Assembly (NCBI GenBank): GCA_015207195.1 | Contig: JADEXJ010000004.1 | Span: forward strand, 1-64,000 | Origin: Pleurocapsales cyanobacterium LEGE 10410 | Lineage (GTDB): Bacteria > Cyanobacteriota > Cyanobacteriia > Cyanobacteriales > Xenococcaceae | DNA: 64,000 bases | Direction of reading: 5' to 3' | Part shown: positions 1-8,579 of the stretch, piece after piece | Position numbering within the stretch: the first letter of the stretch is position 1 | Layout of the letters: every line of letters begins with the position of its first letter | Made by a program: the position numbers and the translations under genes | Notes under the pieces: model-generated | What the model saw: the letters and a program-made list of their open reading frames with translations, nothing else | Told to the model about the DNA's origin: nothing | The model's database searches: none

Positions 1-267
1 ATTTAAATTGGAATGTTTGAAAATAAAACACAAAATGAATCATTTTGCTTTGCGGAGTCGTATTTACATACAAGCTTTGCAACACGCTATGCTTGAACTG
101 CAATCTCTCAAAACTGCGTAATGTCAGTGATAAATAAAAAACGCGCTGAAGTGCGATCGCAATAACAATTTATGATTAATTATCTCTTTTGATAGATCAG
201 TTGAGCAGAAGATTTGATTACGATCTCGATAAATAATAAATACTAAATATTTTTAGGGAAACCAAAA

Positions 268-438
268 ATGACTACTGAAGACAAATCGAAAAAAATGGCT
301 GACGAATATGGAGTTGAAGCCAAAAAAGCCATGGATCGGGTCACTGACGAGCAAAATGAAGAAGTCAAACAAAGAGTAGACAAAGTGCAAGAGGTTACGG
401 AAAAAACTAACGAAGCGACCAAAGATGCTTTAAGCTAA
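268..438 (+). CDS. small hydrophilic helical protein (56 aa)
   Basis: This is a short 56-residue reading frame starting at an ATG that follows a purine-rich GGGAA. The product is almost entirely Lys, Glu, Asp, Ala, Thr and Val with no hydrophobic core, no Cys and a single Tyr, so it probably forms an amphipathic or disordered helix. Composition recalls small stress-type proteins of the CsbD or LEA kind, but I see no CsbD signature, so this is only a resemblance. It is monocistronic, with about 340 bp before the next gene. I do not recognise a specific family. The good ribosome-binding context and uninterrupted composition support it being real. Confidence 0.6.
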   Translation: MTTEDKSKKMADEYGVEAKKAMDRVTDEQNEEVKQRVDKVQEVTEKTNEATKDALS

Positions 439-776
439 TCAAGTCTATTCGATCTAACCATAGCTAGAGATTGGAATTACTCTTGGCTCTAGCTATTATC
501 AGGCTTTGCCTCTAATAAGTTCGTACAATTGTCCCGTTGAAGAATAAATGGAGTTTGGTATTCCCTTCATCTGCGCCATCTCCCCCATCTTCCCCATGAC
601 TCGGTTTCGCAACACGAAGTTATATCAAAATTCATAAAGTACTTAACACCTTGCCTAAAAACTAAATTTGACGATCGCACTTCTCCTCACGAATTCTTCA
701 AATTTTTGTCATAGCTTTGAATTGATATCAAAACGATAAGCTTACACCACAGTTGTGGAATGAAGAACAATCAATT
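439..776. other. intergenic region upstream of norB
   Basis: No gene is seen in this stretch. It contains a short run of CCCCATC-like repeats near 575-597 and a perfect 10-bp palindrome TTGATATCAA at 722-731, about 45 bp before the norB ATG. The palindrome lacks the four-base spacer of an FNR/Dnr box, so its role as an operator is only a possibility. Confidence 0.4.
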
Positions 777-3074
777 ATGGCTAATCCAACTGTAGACCTC
801 GCCTTCACAGAGAACCAAACCAGCCTGCGCTGGAATTTGCCCGTGTGGTTGGTTATTGTCTGCGTTGTTACTTTCTCCGTCTTGCTTGGTGCGGGAGCAG
901 CAATTTGGAAAAATGCACCGCCAGTACCAGTTACTATCGTTTCACCCCAAGAAATCGTTCTTACCCAAGCCGAAATCCAAGCAGGACAGGAAACTTATCT
1001 GGCAAGGGGAGGACAGCATATTGGCAGTATTTGGGGACACGGCAGCTATCTCGCCCCAGACTGGACGGCAGATTTTCTCCATCGCTGGGGATTAGCTACG
1101 GCGGGGATTATCGAAGGAGGTAATACTAATTTTACTCAAAAGGATTTGGAGGCATTGCCCGCACCACAACGAGCCAGTCTAGAGGCTAGAGTAAAGGAAC
1201 AGTTTAAAACCAATCGATATGACGCTTCAACTCAAGCACTACTGCTAACTGACGCTCAAACCCAGGGAATAAAACAAGTATTTGAAGATTATCAATCACT
1301 TTTAGCACACGGTTCGCGGGTTCATTCGATTCCCAATGGCTGGTTTGAAGATAATACCCAAATTCACCACGTTACCGCTTTCTTTGCTTGGACTGCTTGG
1401 ACGGCAGCAGCTAACCGCCCTAACGCACCTTTTTCCTATACGGCTAACTGGCCTCATGATGATTTGATTGGCAATCAACCCCCCGCCCAGTTTTTAATCT
1501 GGTCGATTGTTTCGGTAATTGTTTTAATTGGGGCGATCGCTACGTTTCTCTTGATTTATTTGCGTTCTGAAGATGACAGTGTTCTATCTACATCTAAAGC
1601 ACCCGTAATTCCCCAGATAACAGCCAGTCAAAAGATTACCTCGCTGTTTTTTCTAGTAGCAATGACGCTATTTTTAATCCAGATTGGGGCGGGGATGATT
1701 ACGGCTCACTATGCCGTGGAAGGAGATAGTTTTTACGGACTGCCAATCCAGCAATATCTACCCTATGCTGCTTCTCGTACCTGGCACTTACAGTTAGCAG
1801 TATTTTGGATTGCTACCTGTTGGCTGGCTGCTGGCTTATATTTCGCGCCTCGTTTTGGTAGAGAACCCCAAGGGCAAGGTATAGCCAATCTCGGATTGCT
1901 CATTGCTTTGGCTATTGTGGTCGGCGGGGCAATGGTGGGTTCTTGGGCGAGTATTCAAGGGATTTTGGGCAATAAACTAAGTTTTTGGTGGGGACACCAG
2001 GGTTATGAATATGTCGAGTTGGGTCGGGTTTGGCAACTGCTATTAATTGGCGGAATGGTGTTTTGGCTGTGGCTGATGTATCGCGCCCTACAACCCGCCT
2101 TAAAGCAAGAAGGCAGTCGCACTGGTTTGAATCACTTTTTCTTCTACAGTGCGGTAACTATTCCCCTATTTTATTCGGCAGGGTTAATGTACACCAATCA
2201 CACTCCCTTGAGCGTGGCGGAATATTGGCGTTGGTGGGTGGTGCATCTGTGGGTGGAAGGCTTCTTTGAGGTGTTTGCTACCGTGACCATTGCTTATCTA
2301 TGCAGTGAGTTGGGTTTTTTGCGTAAGTCTTCAGCACTGCGAGCAACATACATGACCGCCATTCTCTATCTAGGTAGTGGCGTAATTGGCACGCTGCACC
2401 ATCTTTATTTTGCTGGTACACCCGTATTTATTTCAGCAATGGGGGCTGTGGCTTCGGCTTTGGAGGTAGTTCCCCTGACTCTTATCGGCTTTGAGGTAGT
2501 CAAAACTCTAGAATTAACCAAAGCAGGCGAGGGATTTTACCGTTGGCCCTTGCGTTTCTTTCTCGGTACTTGTTTTTGGAATTTAGTCGGTGCGGGAATC
2601 TTTGGCTTTTTGATTAATCCGCCGATCGTACTTTACTATTCCCAGGCGATTAATACTACTCCGATCCACGCGCACTCAGCTTTGTTTGGCGTATACGGTT
2701 CGTTAGCGATCGCCCTAATGTTATTCCCCTTACGAGAAATGACCCCAGAGTCGGCTTGGAACGAAAAACTACTGCGCTTTGCCTTCTGGTCGATTAACGG
2801 TGGTCTAGTTGCCATGCTGGTATTTGGTTTGATTCCCAATGGCTTTTATCAATTGGTGGCATCGGTCAACTACGGGACTTGGTATGCCCGTAGCGCGGAA
2901 GTAATTAACAGTCCCTGGATGCACTGGACGGTGTGGTTGCGAATCCCTGGAGATATTTTATTTTCTCTTGGTGCGCTGGCACTGTTTGGCTTCACCCTCC
3001 GCGCTGTAGTCAGTATTTTTCTCAGTAACAAAACCAGCAAAACTCTTGCTACAACGAACAGCAATTATGGCTGA
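777..3074 (+). CDS. norB: quinol-dependent nitric oxide reductase (qNOR)
   Basis: The 765-residue product reduces NO to N2O with electrons from quinol and sits in the membrane. It is a single-chain heme-copper-oxidase relative. The N-terminal part is a hydrophilic cytochrome-c-like domain typical of qNOR (HIGSIWGHGSY near residue 81), followed by about a dozen hydrophobic helices. Candidate metal ligands are visible: His337 (HLQLAVFW), His490 with Glu494 and Glu498 (VHLWVEGFFE), His541/542 (HHLYFAG) and His631/633 (HAHSALFG). An in-frame TTG lies eight codons upstream, but the ATG at 777 gives the usual N-terminus. In cyanobacteria this enzyme usually serves NO detoxification rather than full denitrification, and no other denitrification gene is present here. 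Confidence 0.93.
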   Translation: MANPTVDLAFTENQTSLRWNLPVWLVIVCVVTFSVLLGAGAAIWKNAPPVPVTIVSPQEIVLTQAEIQAGQETYLARGGQHIGSIWGHGSYLAPDWTADFLHRWGLATAGIIEGGNTNFTQKDLEALPAPQRASLEARVKEQFKTNRYDASTQALLLTDAQTQGIKQVFEDYQSLLAHGSRVHSIPNGWFEDNTQIHHVTAFFAWTAWTAAANRPNAPFSYTANWPHDDLIGNQPPAQFLIWSIVSVIVLIGAIATFLLIYLRSEDDSVLSTSKAPVIPQITASQKITSLFFLVAMTLFLIQIGAGMITAHYAVEGDSFYGLPIQQYLPYAASRTWHLQLAVFWIATCWLAAGLYFAPRFGREPQGQGIANLGLLIALAIVVGGAMVGSWASIQGILGNKLSFWWGHQGYEYVELGRVWQLLLIGGMVFWLWLMYRALQPALKQEGSRTGLNHFFFYSAVTIPLFYSAGLMYTNHTPLSVAEYWRWWVVHLWVEGFFEVFATVTIAYLCSELGFLRKSSALRATYMTAILYLGSGVIGTLHHLYFAGTPVFISAMGAVASALEVVPLTLIGFEVVKTLELTKAGEGFYRWPLRFFLGTCFWNLVGAGIFGFLINPPIVLYYSQAINTTPIHAHSALFGVYGSLAIALMLFPLREMTPESAWNEKLLRFAFWSINGGLVAMLVFGLIPNGFYQLVASVNYGTWYARSAEVINSPWMHWTVWLRIPGDILFSLGALALFGFTLRAVVSIFLSNKTSKTLATTNSNYG

Positions 3075-3153
3075 GTTAAAAACATCGGCGTTGCATCATG
3101 ATGTGATGGTTAGAGCTTTTATAGAAAACAAGGCAAAATTTAGGAGAAGCAAA

Positions 3154-3693
3154 ATGCTTAACTGGAATGTAATGGTTAAAGTACACGAACATAGCTTTAG
3201 CAAAGCTTATTTACTACTTGAAGAATTAGGAAAAGTCTATCAAAGTGATTTTGAAAATGTACTCCTGCTTGAGGTAGACAGCGTTCCTAGCTTTCTGGAA
3301 AACCTCAACGACAAACTATCGAACGAGCCTAGTCTATTAAAAAATTTCTCTAGAATTGTTCCTGTCACCTCGGCTTTTTCTTTTCAATCGGTAACAGAAT
3401 TTGAAACTAAGGCAAAAGAAGTGGTTTCAGACTGGCTGTCGAAGTTAGCTGGTAAAAGCTTTTATGTCGATATGCACCGTCTGGGTCTTAAAGGACAAAT
3501 TTCTAGTGACTATGAAGAAGATTTTCTTGATCGCACGCTTCTTGAAGAACTAGAAAAAATGGGCAGTCCAGGACAGATCGACTTTGAAGATCCTGATGCA
3601 CTGGTAGCTGTCGAAACTGTATCTCATCAGGCGGGGCTTGCTTGTTGGACTCGCGAGGATTTACAACGCTATCCCTGGTTAAAATTGGGTTGA
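3154..3693 (+). CDS. stand-alone THUMP-domain protein
   Basis: The 179-residue product looks like a THUMP domain, a fold that binds RNA acceptor stems in enzymes such as ThiI and in Tan1-like proteins. Supporting segments are FYVDMHRLGLKG near residue 102, the following LLEEL helix, and the DPDALVAVETV strand. No methyltransferase or PP-loop domain is attached. The ATG at 3154 is preceded by a strong AGGAG at ideal spacing. The frame is open upstream and another ATG at 3067 overlaps the norB stop, so a longer protein co-translated with norB is possible. It lies 79 bp after norB on the same strand, which suggests cotranscription. The role is unknown. Confidence 0.65.
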   Translation: MLNWNVMVKVHEHSFSKAYLLLEELGKVYQSDFENVLLLEVDSVPSFLENLNDKLSNEPSLLKNFSRIVPVTSAFSFQSVTEFETKAKEVVSDWLSKLAGKSFYVDMHRLGLKGQISSDYEEDFLDRTLLEELEKMGSPGQIDFEDPDALVAVETVSHQAGLACWTREDLQRYPWLKLG

Positions 3694-3847
3694 AGAGGGG
3701 ACAGAGGGCGCAAAGCGCGTGGGATCGTTCTTGAGGAAAGCGATCGCCTGACAATTAGCCTTATAATTTAACCATTCTCAGCCATTTTCCTTGACCCTAT
3801 TGTTCTGTCCCATTTCTCCTAATTTAACCAGAATCAAACAGTCCTAC

Positions 3848-3910
3848 TTCGAGAATAAAGGAGTAGGGAGTAGGGAGTAGCCCTCTTCGAGGATAAAGGA
3901 GTAGGGAGTT
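3848..3910. repeat. tandem repeat with GTAGGGA heptamers
   Basis: Two copies of a TTCGAG(A/G)ATAAAGGAGTAGGGAG unit lie side by side, the first extended by extra GTAGGGA heptamers. This is a short tandemly repeated sequence of the type scattered in cyanobacterial intergenic DNA. Confidence 0.75.
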
Positions 3911-4029
3911 TTTAACTATTTTATGGATGCATCATTTTATTTAAAGTAATCATCAGTACTTCTGGATGGAATAATACTAAATTCGATTGGGAAAAGTTAC
4001 TTTCACTAGGAAGCAAAAACTTATCTAAG

Positions 4030-4053
4030 TCCCCCAGACTTGGGGGATTTAGG
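4030..4053. repeat. G/C-run hairpin repeat
   Basis: TCCCCCA and TGGGGGA form a perfect 7-bp stem around a GACT loop and are followed by TTTAGGGGG. The element sits in a 500-bp gene-free stretch between the THUMP gene and the thioredoxin-like gene. From general knowledge, such CCCCC/GGGGG hairpins are dispersed in many cyanobacterial genomes. It is not followed by a T-run, so it is probably not a simple terminator. Confidence 0.6.
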
Positions 4054-4194
4054 GGGCGATATATAAGTAACCTCTATGAACAGGATTGAGGATCAGCTAA
4101 AAAAACAAATATTTAACCTTGTGTACTTTTGATTGAGGTCGTGTTGAATAATCCTACAATTTAGACATTGATTTTAAATTTTAAAATACTAAAA

Positions 4195-4503
4195 ATGACC
4201 AAAGCCGTAGTTAAGTTTTCCTCCGAAGACTGTGGAACTTGCCACAAGATGTCCTTTTATGATGCCAAGGTAGCCAAGGAATTAGATTTAGATTTTATCG
4301 ATGTCAAAATGCAGGATACTGCTACCTATCGTAAATATCGTCAGATTTTAATGGCGCAATACCCCGATAAAAAAGATATGGGATGGCCTACCTATATAGT
4401 GTGCGAGTCTCCCGAAGAAGATTTTCAAATTATTGGTGAGGTCAAAGGCGGTCACCCTAAAGGAGAGTTTCGTAAGCGTTTGCAGGCAATATTGCAAGGA
4501 TAG
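4195..4503 (+). CDS. thioredoxin-like protein with CGTC motif
   Basis: The 102-residue product has the thioredoxin fold pattern: a first strand (AVVKFSS), the redox pair Cys13-Gly-Thr-Cys16, and a Trp-Pro (GWPTYIV) that supplies the cis-proline opposite the active site. The active site is CGTC rather than the classical CGPC, so redox potential and partners probably differ from standard TrxA. A TTG start nine codons upstream is possible, but the ATG at 4195 fits the fold best. It stands alone between repeat-rich DNA and the convergent P450 gene. A general thiol-disulfide exchange role in the cytosol is inferred, and the substrate is unknown. Confidence 0.8.
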   Translation: MTKAVVKFSSEDCGTCHKMSFYDAKVAKELDLDFIDVKMQDTATYRKYRQILMAQYPDKKDMGWPTYIVCESPEEDFQIIGEVKGGHPKGEFRKRLQAILQG

Positions 4504-4557
4504 AAGGAGTTCGGATTTCGGAGTTAGAAGTTTGGAGTTATTATTAATTCAATGACC

Positions 4558-5901
4558 CTAGCTACTGCCTTTAAAGATCATCTGAACTCCTGTTTTAGGA
4601 GCGAGAGTAACACCTCTTCTGGCTGGTACTTCAGGGCGATCGCTGGTTAGCTCAAGTTCGTATTGAGAGATAATTGTTGCTAACACCAGCTTCATTTCTA
4701 ACTTAGCTAGGGCTTCGCCGATGCAGCGACGTTTGCCCCCACCAAAAGGGAAGAATTCATAGGCAGAAAACTCTCGTTCTAAGAAGCGTTCGGGCTGAAA
4801 CTTGTGATGTTCTGGGTAAACATCTTCTCTTTGATGTAAGAGATAGATACAGCCCATTAACAGTTGTCCTACCTCTAGCTGATATCCCATTAATTCAGTT
4901 GATTCAACTACCATTCGCGGAAAGGTAAGCATGGCAACAGGGGTGATCCGCAGGGTTTCTTTGCAGACTGCATCTAGGTAAGGTAATTTAGCAACGTCCA
5001 TCGGATTAGGATCTACACCCAAGCTGGCAATTTCGGTCTGTAGTTTGGCTTTGATTTCGGGATGGCGATGAACCCAATATAATGACCAGGCGATCGCCGT
5101 AGCGGTAGTTTCGTGTCCCGCCAGCATCAAGGTCATCAGTTCGTCACGCAGTTCGATGTCTTTCATCCCTTCTCCCGCTTCATCTTGCGCGCTCATCATC
5201 AGAGAAAGAATATCTTGACGTTGGCTGAGATCTTCGGTTCTTCTGGTGGCGATTTCTTGATAAATCGCTTCGTCTATTGCTCGTTGTTGGCGGATAAAAC
5301 TGCCCCAAGGACTCCAAGTACCCCAGTCTTGTTGAAACCAGGGGAAAAATAAGAGGGCAGAAGTAAGAGAAGATTCAAAAATATTAGCTAGCTTGGTAAT
5401 GCGCTGTGTTAACTCTAAAGAGCGATCGCTTGTCTGTAGTCCATAAACTGCTTCTAAAATGACCTGTAGGGATACTGTCTGAGTTATTTGTCGGGCGATA
5501 AAAGTCTCTCCAGGCTGCAACTGACTGATAATTTCGTGAGTTAAATCGCAGATTAGTTGCCCATAAGCCTGCATCCTTTCACCGTGGAACGGGGGTAACA
5601 ATAGTTTACGGCGTTGTTTGTGGTGATCGCCTTCAATCAGCAATAAAGAATTTCCTCCCACCAAAGGTCTTAATATTTCACTTCCCGTACTAGAAGCAAA
5701 AAACTTCTGGCGATCGCTAGTTACGATCTGTCGCATCGCTTCAGGATGGTTAACAAATACATATCCGTCTTTGCCCGTAATCTCAGCAACAAATATATCG
5801 GGAGCTTGTTGGGCTGCTGAGTCCATATACTTATGTGGTTTAGCCACCCAATGTAATTTTTGTTGCCAGGATGGTTGTTTGAGCCTGGGAATAGATTTCA
5901 T
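4558..5901 (-). CDS. cytochrome P450 (CYP110-like)
   Basis: The 447-residue product is a full-length soluble P450 monooxygenase. It shows the I-helix oxygen-activation motif AGHETT (261-266), the ExxR pair Glu315/Arg318 (KETLRI), the PERF segment (370-373) and the heme loop FPFGGGKRRCIG with the thiolate ligand Cys393. The N-terminus lacks a membrane anchor, as in other cyanobacterial P450s. Overall style resembles the CYP110 group, whose members act on fatty acids, alkanes or terpenoids, but substrate cannot be read from sequence. No dedicated ferredoxin or reductase gene is adjacent, so electrons probably come from the photosynthetic ferredoxin pool. Confidence 0.9.
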   Translation of the reverse strand: MKSIPRLKQPSWQQKLHWVAKPHKYMDSAAQQAPDIFVAEITGKDGYVFVNHPEAMRQIVTSDRQKFFASSTGSEILRPLVGGNSLLLIEGDHHKQRRKLLLPPFHGERMQAYGQLICDLTHEIISQLQPGETFIARQITQTVSLQVILEAVYGLQTSDRSLELTQRITKLANIFESSLTSALLFFPWFQQDWGTWSPWGSFIRQQRAIDEAIYQEIATRRTEDLSQRQDILSLMMSAQDEAGEGMKDIELRDELMTLMLAGHETTATAIAWSLYWVHRHPEIKAKLQTEIASLGVDPNPMDVAKLPYLDAVCKETLRITPVAMLTFPRMVVESTELMGYQLEVGQLLMGCIYLLHQREDVYPEHHKFQPERFLEREFSAYEFFPFGGGKRRCIGEALAKLEMKLVLATIISQYELELTSDRPEVPARRGVTLAPKTGVQMIFKGSS

Positions 5902-6035
5902 AATGTTGCTCTAGATAGATTTTGCTGGCTATATACCGACCGTCTAACTATATTAGTGTAGTAATTTTTTAGAGAGAATACGAGATGATTTGGTGCTTGG
6001 CGATCGCCAATTATCGATGGCTAGTACCGCTGCGC

Positions 6036-6063
6036 GGAAGTAGGAAGTAGGAAGTAGGAAGTA
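6036..6063. repeat. four GGAAGTA heptamers
   Basis: Four exact copies of GGAAGTA stand in tandem in the short gap between the P450 and flavoprotein genes. They are preceded by CTAGTACCGCTGCGC, a fragment that resembles other dispersed GC-rich scraps in this window. Confidence 0.85.
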
Positions 6064-6138
6064 AGATACAGTCAGAATTTCAATCGAAATAAATGGTTAC
6101 TCGATTTACGCCCACGTCTATTAGATTGTCCTGACAGG

Positions 6139-7140
6139 CTATAACAGACTATTGGAAATATATTGGGCAGCAGCAAATCCCGACTGCATTGCACCTTCTA
6201 TTTTTGGTGCGACAAAAGCATCTCCCGCCATCACTAGAGGTAATGATGAACAGACAAAATAGGGTTCATGATACAAGGTTTTTGGCAGACTATAACGCCA
6301 ACGATGTACCTGATATTTGACTACGTTGGAATTTAGGTAATTAGATGCTGCGGTGAATAACTTATTGGCGATTTCTGCATCCTTATTGTTCCAATAAGCC
6401 TCGCTAAACTGGGGAGTGGCGTGGAGAGTGATTGCATGACCTTGAGGAGAGATTCCCTTTTGATAGTTGTCGGCCAACCAAATCAGGGACTCATCTGCTA
6501 AAGCTATCCCCCCTGGTGCTGGTATACTGCTTGGTTGTTCTAACAAAGCCAAGACCGCAATACAGCTATGGTAACTAATTTGTTCTAACGATGTTCTGCT
6601 GTGTGAGGGTAAAACGATTTGGGAATTGTCCAGCAAGTCTAAAGACTGGGGTACGGGAGGAGCCATGACTAAAATATCTCCCTCAAACTGGCGATCGCCT
6701 TCTGTTGTAATCGACCATCGAGTATTGTAGCTAATTTTTACTACTTTAGTGCTACTATGAACGGCTAAATCTTGGGCTAAATGTTTGGCAATTCCTCGTG
6801 TTCCGTTAACTCCACAGTAACGAGGTTTGTCGTCCGTTTCCCCAAAACCCCGACACCACTCCCTAATTACCCCTTGCTGTAGCCATTCGTTTACCCAAGT
6901 CTGAGATCTCGGATGCTTGATGCTGAAATACTGAGTACCGTAATCAAATACTCCTTTAATAGATTCTGAGTGCTGCACGCGACGAGTCGCCAAACGTCCA
7001 CCGATTCCTCTTCCCTTATCTAATACCGTTACCTGGACTCCTTGTTGTTGTAAAACAGTGGCGATCGTTAATCCCGTAATTCCTCCTCCAATGACTATAC
7101 AGGAAGAATCAGTTCTGCTTAGGCGATCGCGATCAAACAT
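6139..7140 (-). CDS. renalase-like FAD-dependent oxidoreductase
   Basis: The 333-residue product begins with a Rossmann beta-alpha-beta FAD-binding motif (VIGGGITGL, residues 16-24) and the second signature DKGRGIGGRLATRR (41-54), which is characteristic of renalase-type flavoproteins in the amine oxidase superfamily. The C-terminal GDAFVAPKIEGA segment closes the FAD site and is followed by a helix typical of the family. Bacterial relatives oxidise misreduced NAD(P)H isomers, so a metabolite-repair role is plausible, though the substrate is not visible. It is followed downstream by the P450 gene on the same strand with a 237-bp gap, so the two are probably separate transcripts. Confidence 0.8.
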   Translation of the reverse strand: MFDRDRLSRTDSSCIVIGGGITGLTIATVLQQQGVQVTVLDKGRGIGGRLATRRVQHSESIKGVFDYGTQYFSIKHPRSQTWVNEWLQQGVIREWCRGFGETDDKPRYCGVNGTRGIAKHLAQDLAVHSSTKVVKISYNTRWSITTEGDRQFEGDILVMAPPVPQSLDLLDNSQIVLPSHSRTSLEQISYHSCIAVLALLEQPSSIPAPGGIALADESLIWLADNYQKGISPQGHAITLHATPQFSEAYWNNKDAEIANKLFTAASNYLNSNVVKYQVHRWRYSLPKTLYHEPYFVCSSLPLVMAGDAFVAPKIEGAMQSGFAAAQYISNSLL

Positions 7141-7215
7141 TATTCAGAGTTTTTGCTTAGTTAACGGTTATAGTTATTTTAAAGATGTCCCAAACAATTG
7201 ACGTGCTGCCATAAC

Positions 7216-8373
7216 TTAATAAGTTCTACCTTTCCAAGCACCACCTTTACCCTGCCAATATTTGATTGCCGAATCAATAGTCATCAAAGTGTAGAGCAAA
7301 GCGATCGCGGGTAAACTAAATGCCCAGGGAATTGATAAGTTATACAGTCTAACAGTGGGTAAATAAGCCCAAGTCATTAACAACCAGGTAAGTGCCGAGA
7401 TGCCAACTACTAACCAGCTGCCAGTGTAGATTCCAATTGCCAAACACACAGGAGCAGTCAGGTAGATCATTACCATACTGATAACTGTGCCAAATAGTAA
7501 CCAAGCTGAATAGTTCAACTGAGTAAAAGCGGTACGGGCAATAGTATCCCAGATTATTTTTAGATTATCATAAATTCGCAGGCTAATAGTTGTTTTACTC
7601 AAGCCCAACCAAATATTTTTTCCCTGAGATTTAACTGCTTTAGCTAAAGAACAGTCATCAATTAGGGCATCTTTGATAGTTGCAATCCCACCAATATCAA
7701 TTAGGGCTTCATTACTAATTAAGATACAGCCCCCCGCAGCAGCAGCCATAGATTTTTTGGAATCATTTACCCAAGGAAATGGATAAAGTTTTTGAAAGAA
7801 AAAGACAAAAGCAGGAATTAGCAATTTTTCCCAGAAGCTTTGACAGTGCAACCTCACCATTAAAGATACTAAATCTAAATTCTCTGTTTCTGCTTTAGTA
7901 ATTAACTGCCCTAAATTATTTAGATCGTGTTTGATGTCTGCATCTGTAAATAAAAAATAATCGGGTTTAGGGGTTTGCTGTCGGGCATAATCGACTCCCT
8001 GCTGCATCGCCCATAATTTACCTTTCCAGCCTTCAGCCAGCGGTTTACCAGGGATAATCAACAAGTTTTTATTTAATTTGTCGGCAGTTTGTTGAGCAAT
8101 TTCGCTGGTGCGATCGCGACTATTATCATCAACTAAAACTACAAAAAGCTTACCTAAATAATTCTGATTTAATAAAGAACTCAAGCTAATAGAAATAGCT
8201 TCAGCCTCATCTCTGGCAGGAACAATTGCCCATACAGTCGGATAAACCTTTAGTTGAGTATTATTAGTGTTGTGACCCTCGATGCACTGGTTTGCCCGCC
8301 AAAAACTACCCCAAAATAATAGTAAGAACAACCAGGCGATCGCCGACAAACTAATAATAAAAACTATAGTCAT
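7216..8373 (-). CDS. hpnB: HpnB-like family 2 glycosyltransferase
   Basis: The 385-residue membrane-bound glycosyltransferase has one N-terminal transmembrane helix, a GT-A catalytic domain and about three hydrophobic helices near the C-terminus. The nucleotide-sugar site is marked by VPARDEAEAI, VDDNSRDRT, GKPLAEGWKGK and the DxD-type FTDADIKHD. This arrangement matches the hopanoid-biosynthesis-associated glycosyltransferase HpnB. No squalene-hopene cyclase gene is in the window, so the hopanoid link rests on the family only. The start has a good AAGGGAA ribosome-binding site. The adjacent flavoprotein is on the same strand 75 bp downstream. Confidence 0.8.
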   Translation of the reverse strand: MTIVFIISLSAIAWLFLLLFWGSFWRANQCIEGHNTNNTQLKVYPTVWAIVPARDEAEAISISLSSLLNQNYLGKLFVVLVDDNSRDRTSEIAQQTADKLNKNLLIIPGKPLAEGWKGKLWAMQQGVDYARQQTPKPDYFLFTDADIKHDLNNLGQLITKAETENLDLVSLMVRLHCQSFWEKLLIPAFVFFFQKLYPFPWVNDSKKSMAAAAGGCILISNEALIDIGGIATIKDALIDDCSLAKAVKSQGKNIWLGLSKTTISLRIYDNLKIIWDTIARTAFTQLNYSAWLLFGTVISMVMIYLTAPVCLAIGIYTGSWLVVGISALTWLLMTWAYLPTVRLYNLSIPWAFSLPAIALLYTLMTIDSAIKYWQGKGGAWKGRTY

Positions 8374-8579
8374 TTCCCTTTAAAAAAGTTCTAACCTTCT
8401 ACCTCAATATTTGAGAAACAAAACATACTTCTATAACATTACTTATTATTTATTACCTATCTTCGAGGCAATCTTTGACAATTCCTTCTTTAATCAAACT
8501 AGCCCCATGAGACTAATTTTAGATAAACAGGGAATAATTGAGCTAAGGCATAATCTTATCATTAAGGCGATTAGTATCT

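Noticed and set aside
722-731. FNR/Dnr-type operator for norB
   Set aside because: TTGATATCAA lacks the 4-bp spacer between half-sites, so only a weak palindrome remains.
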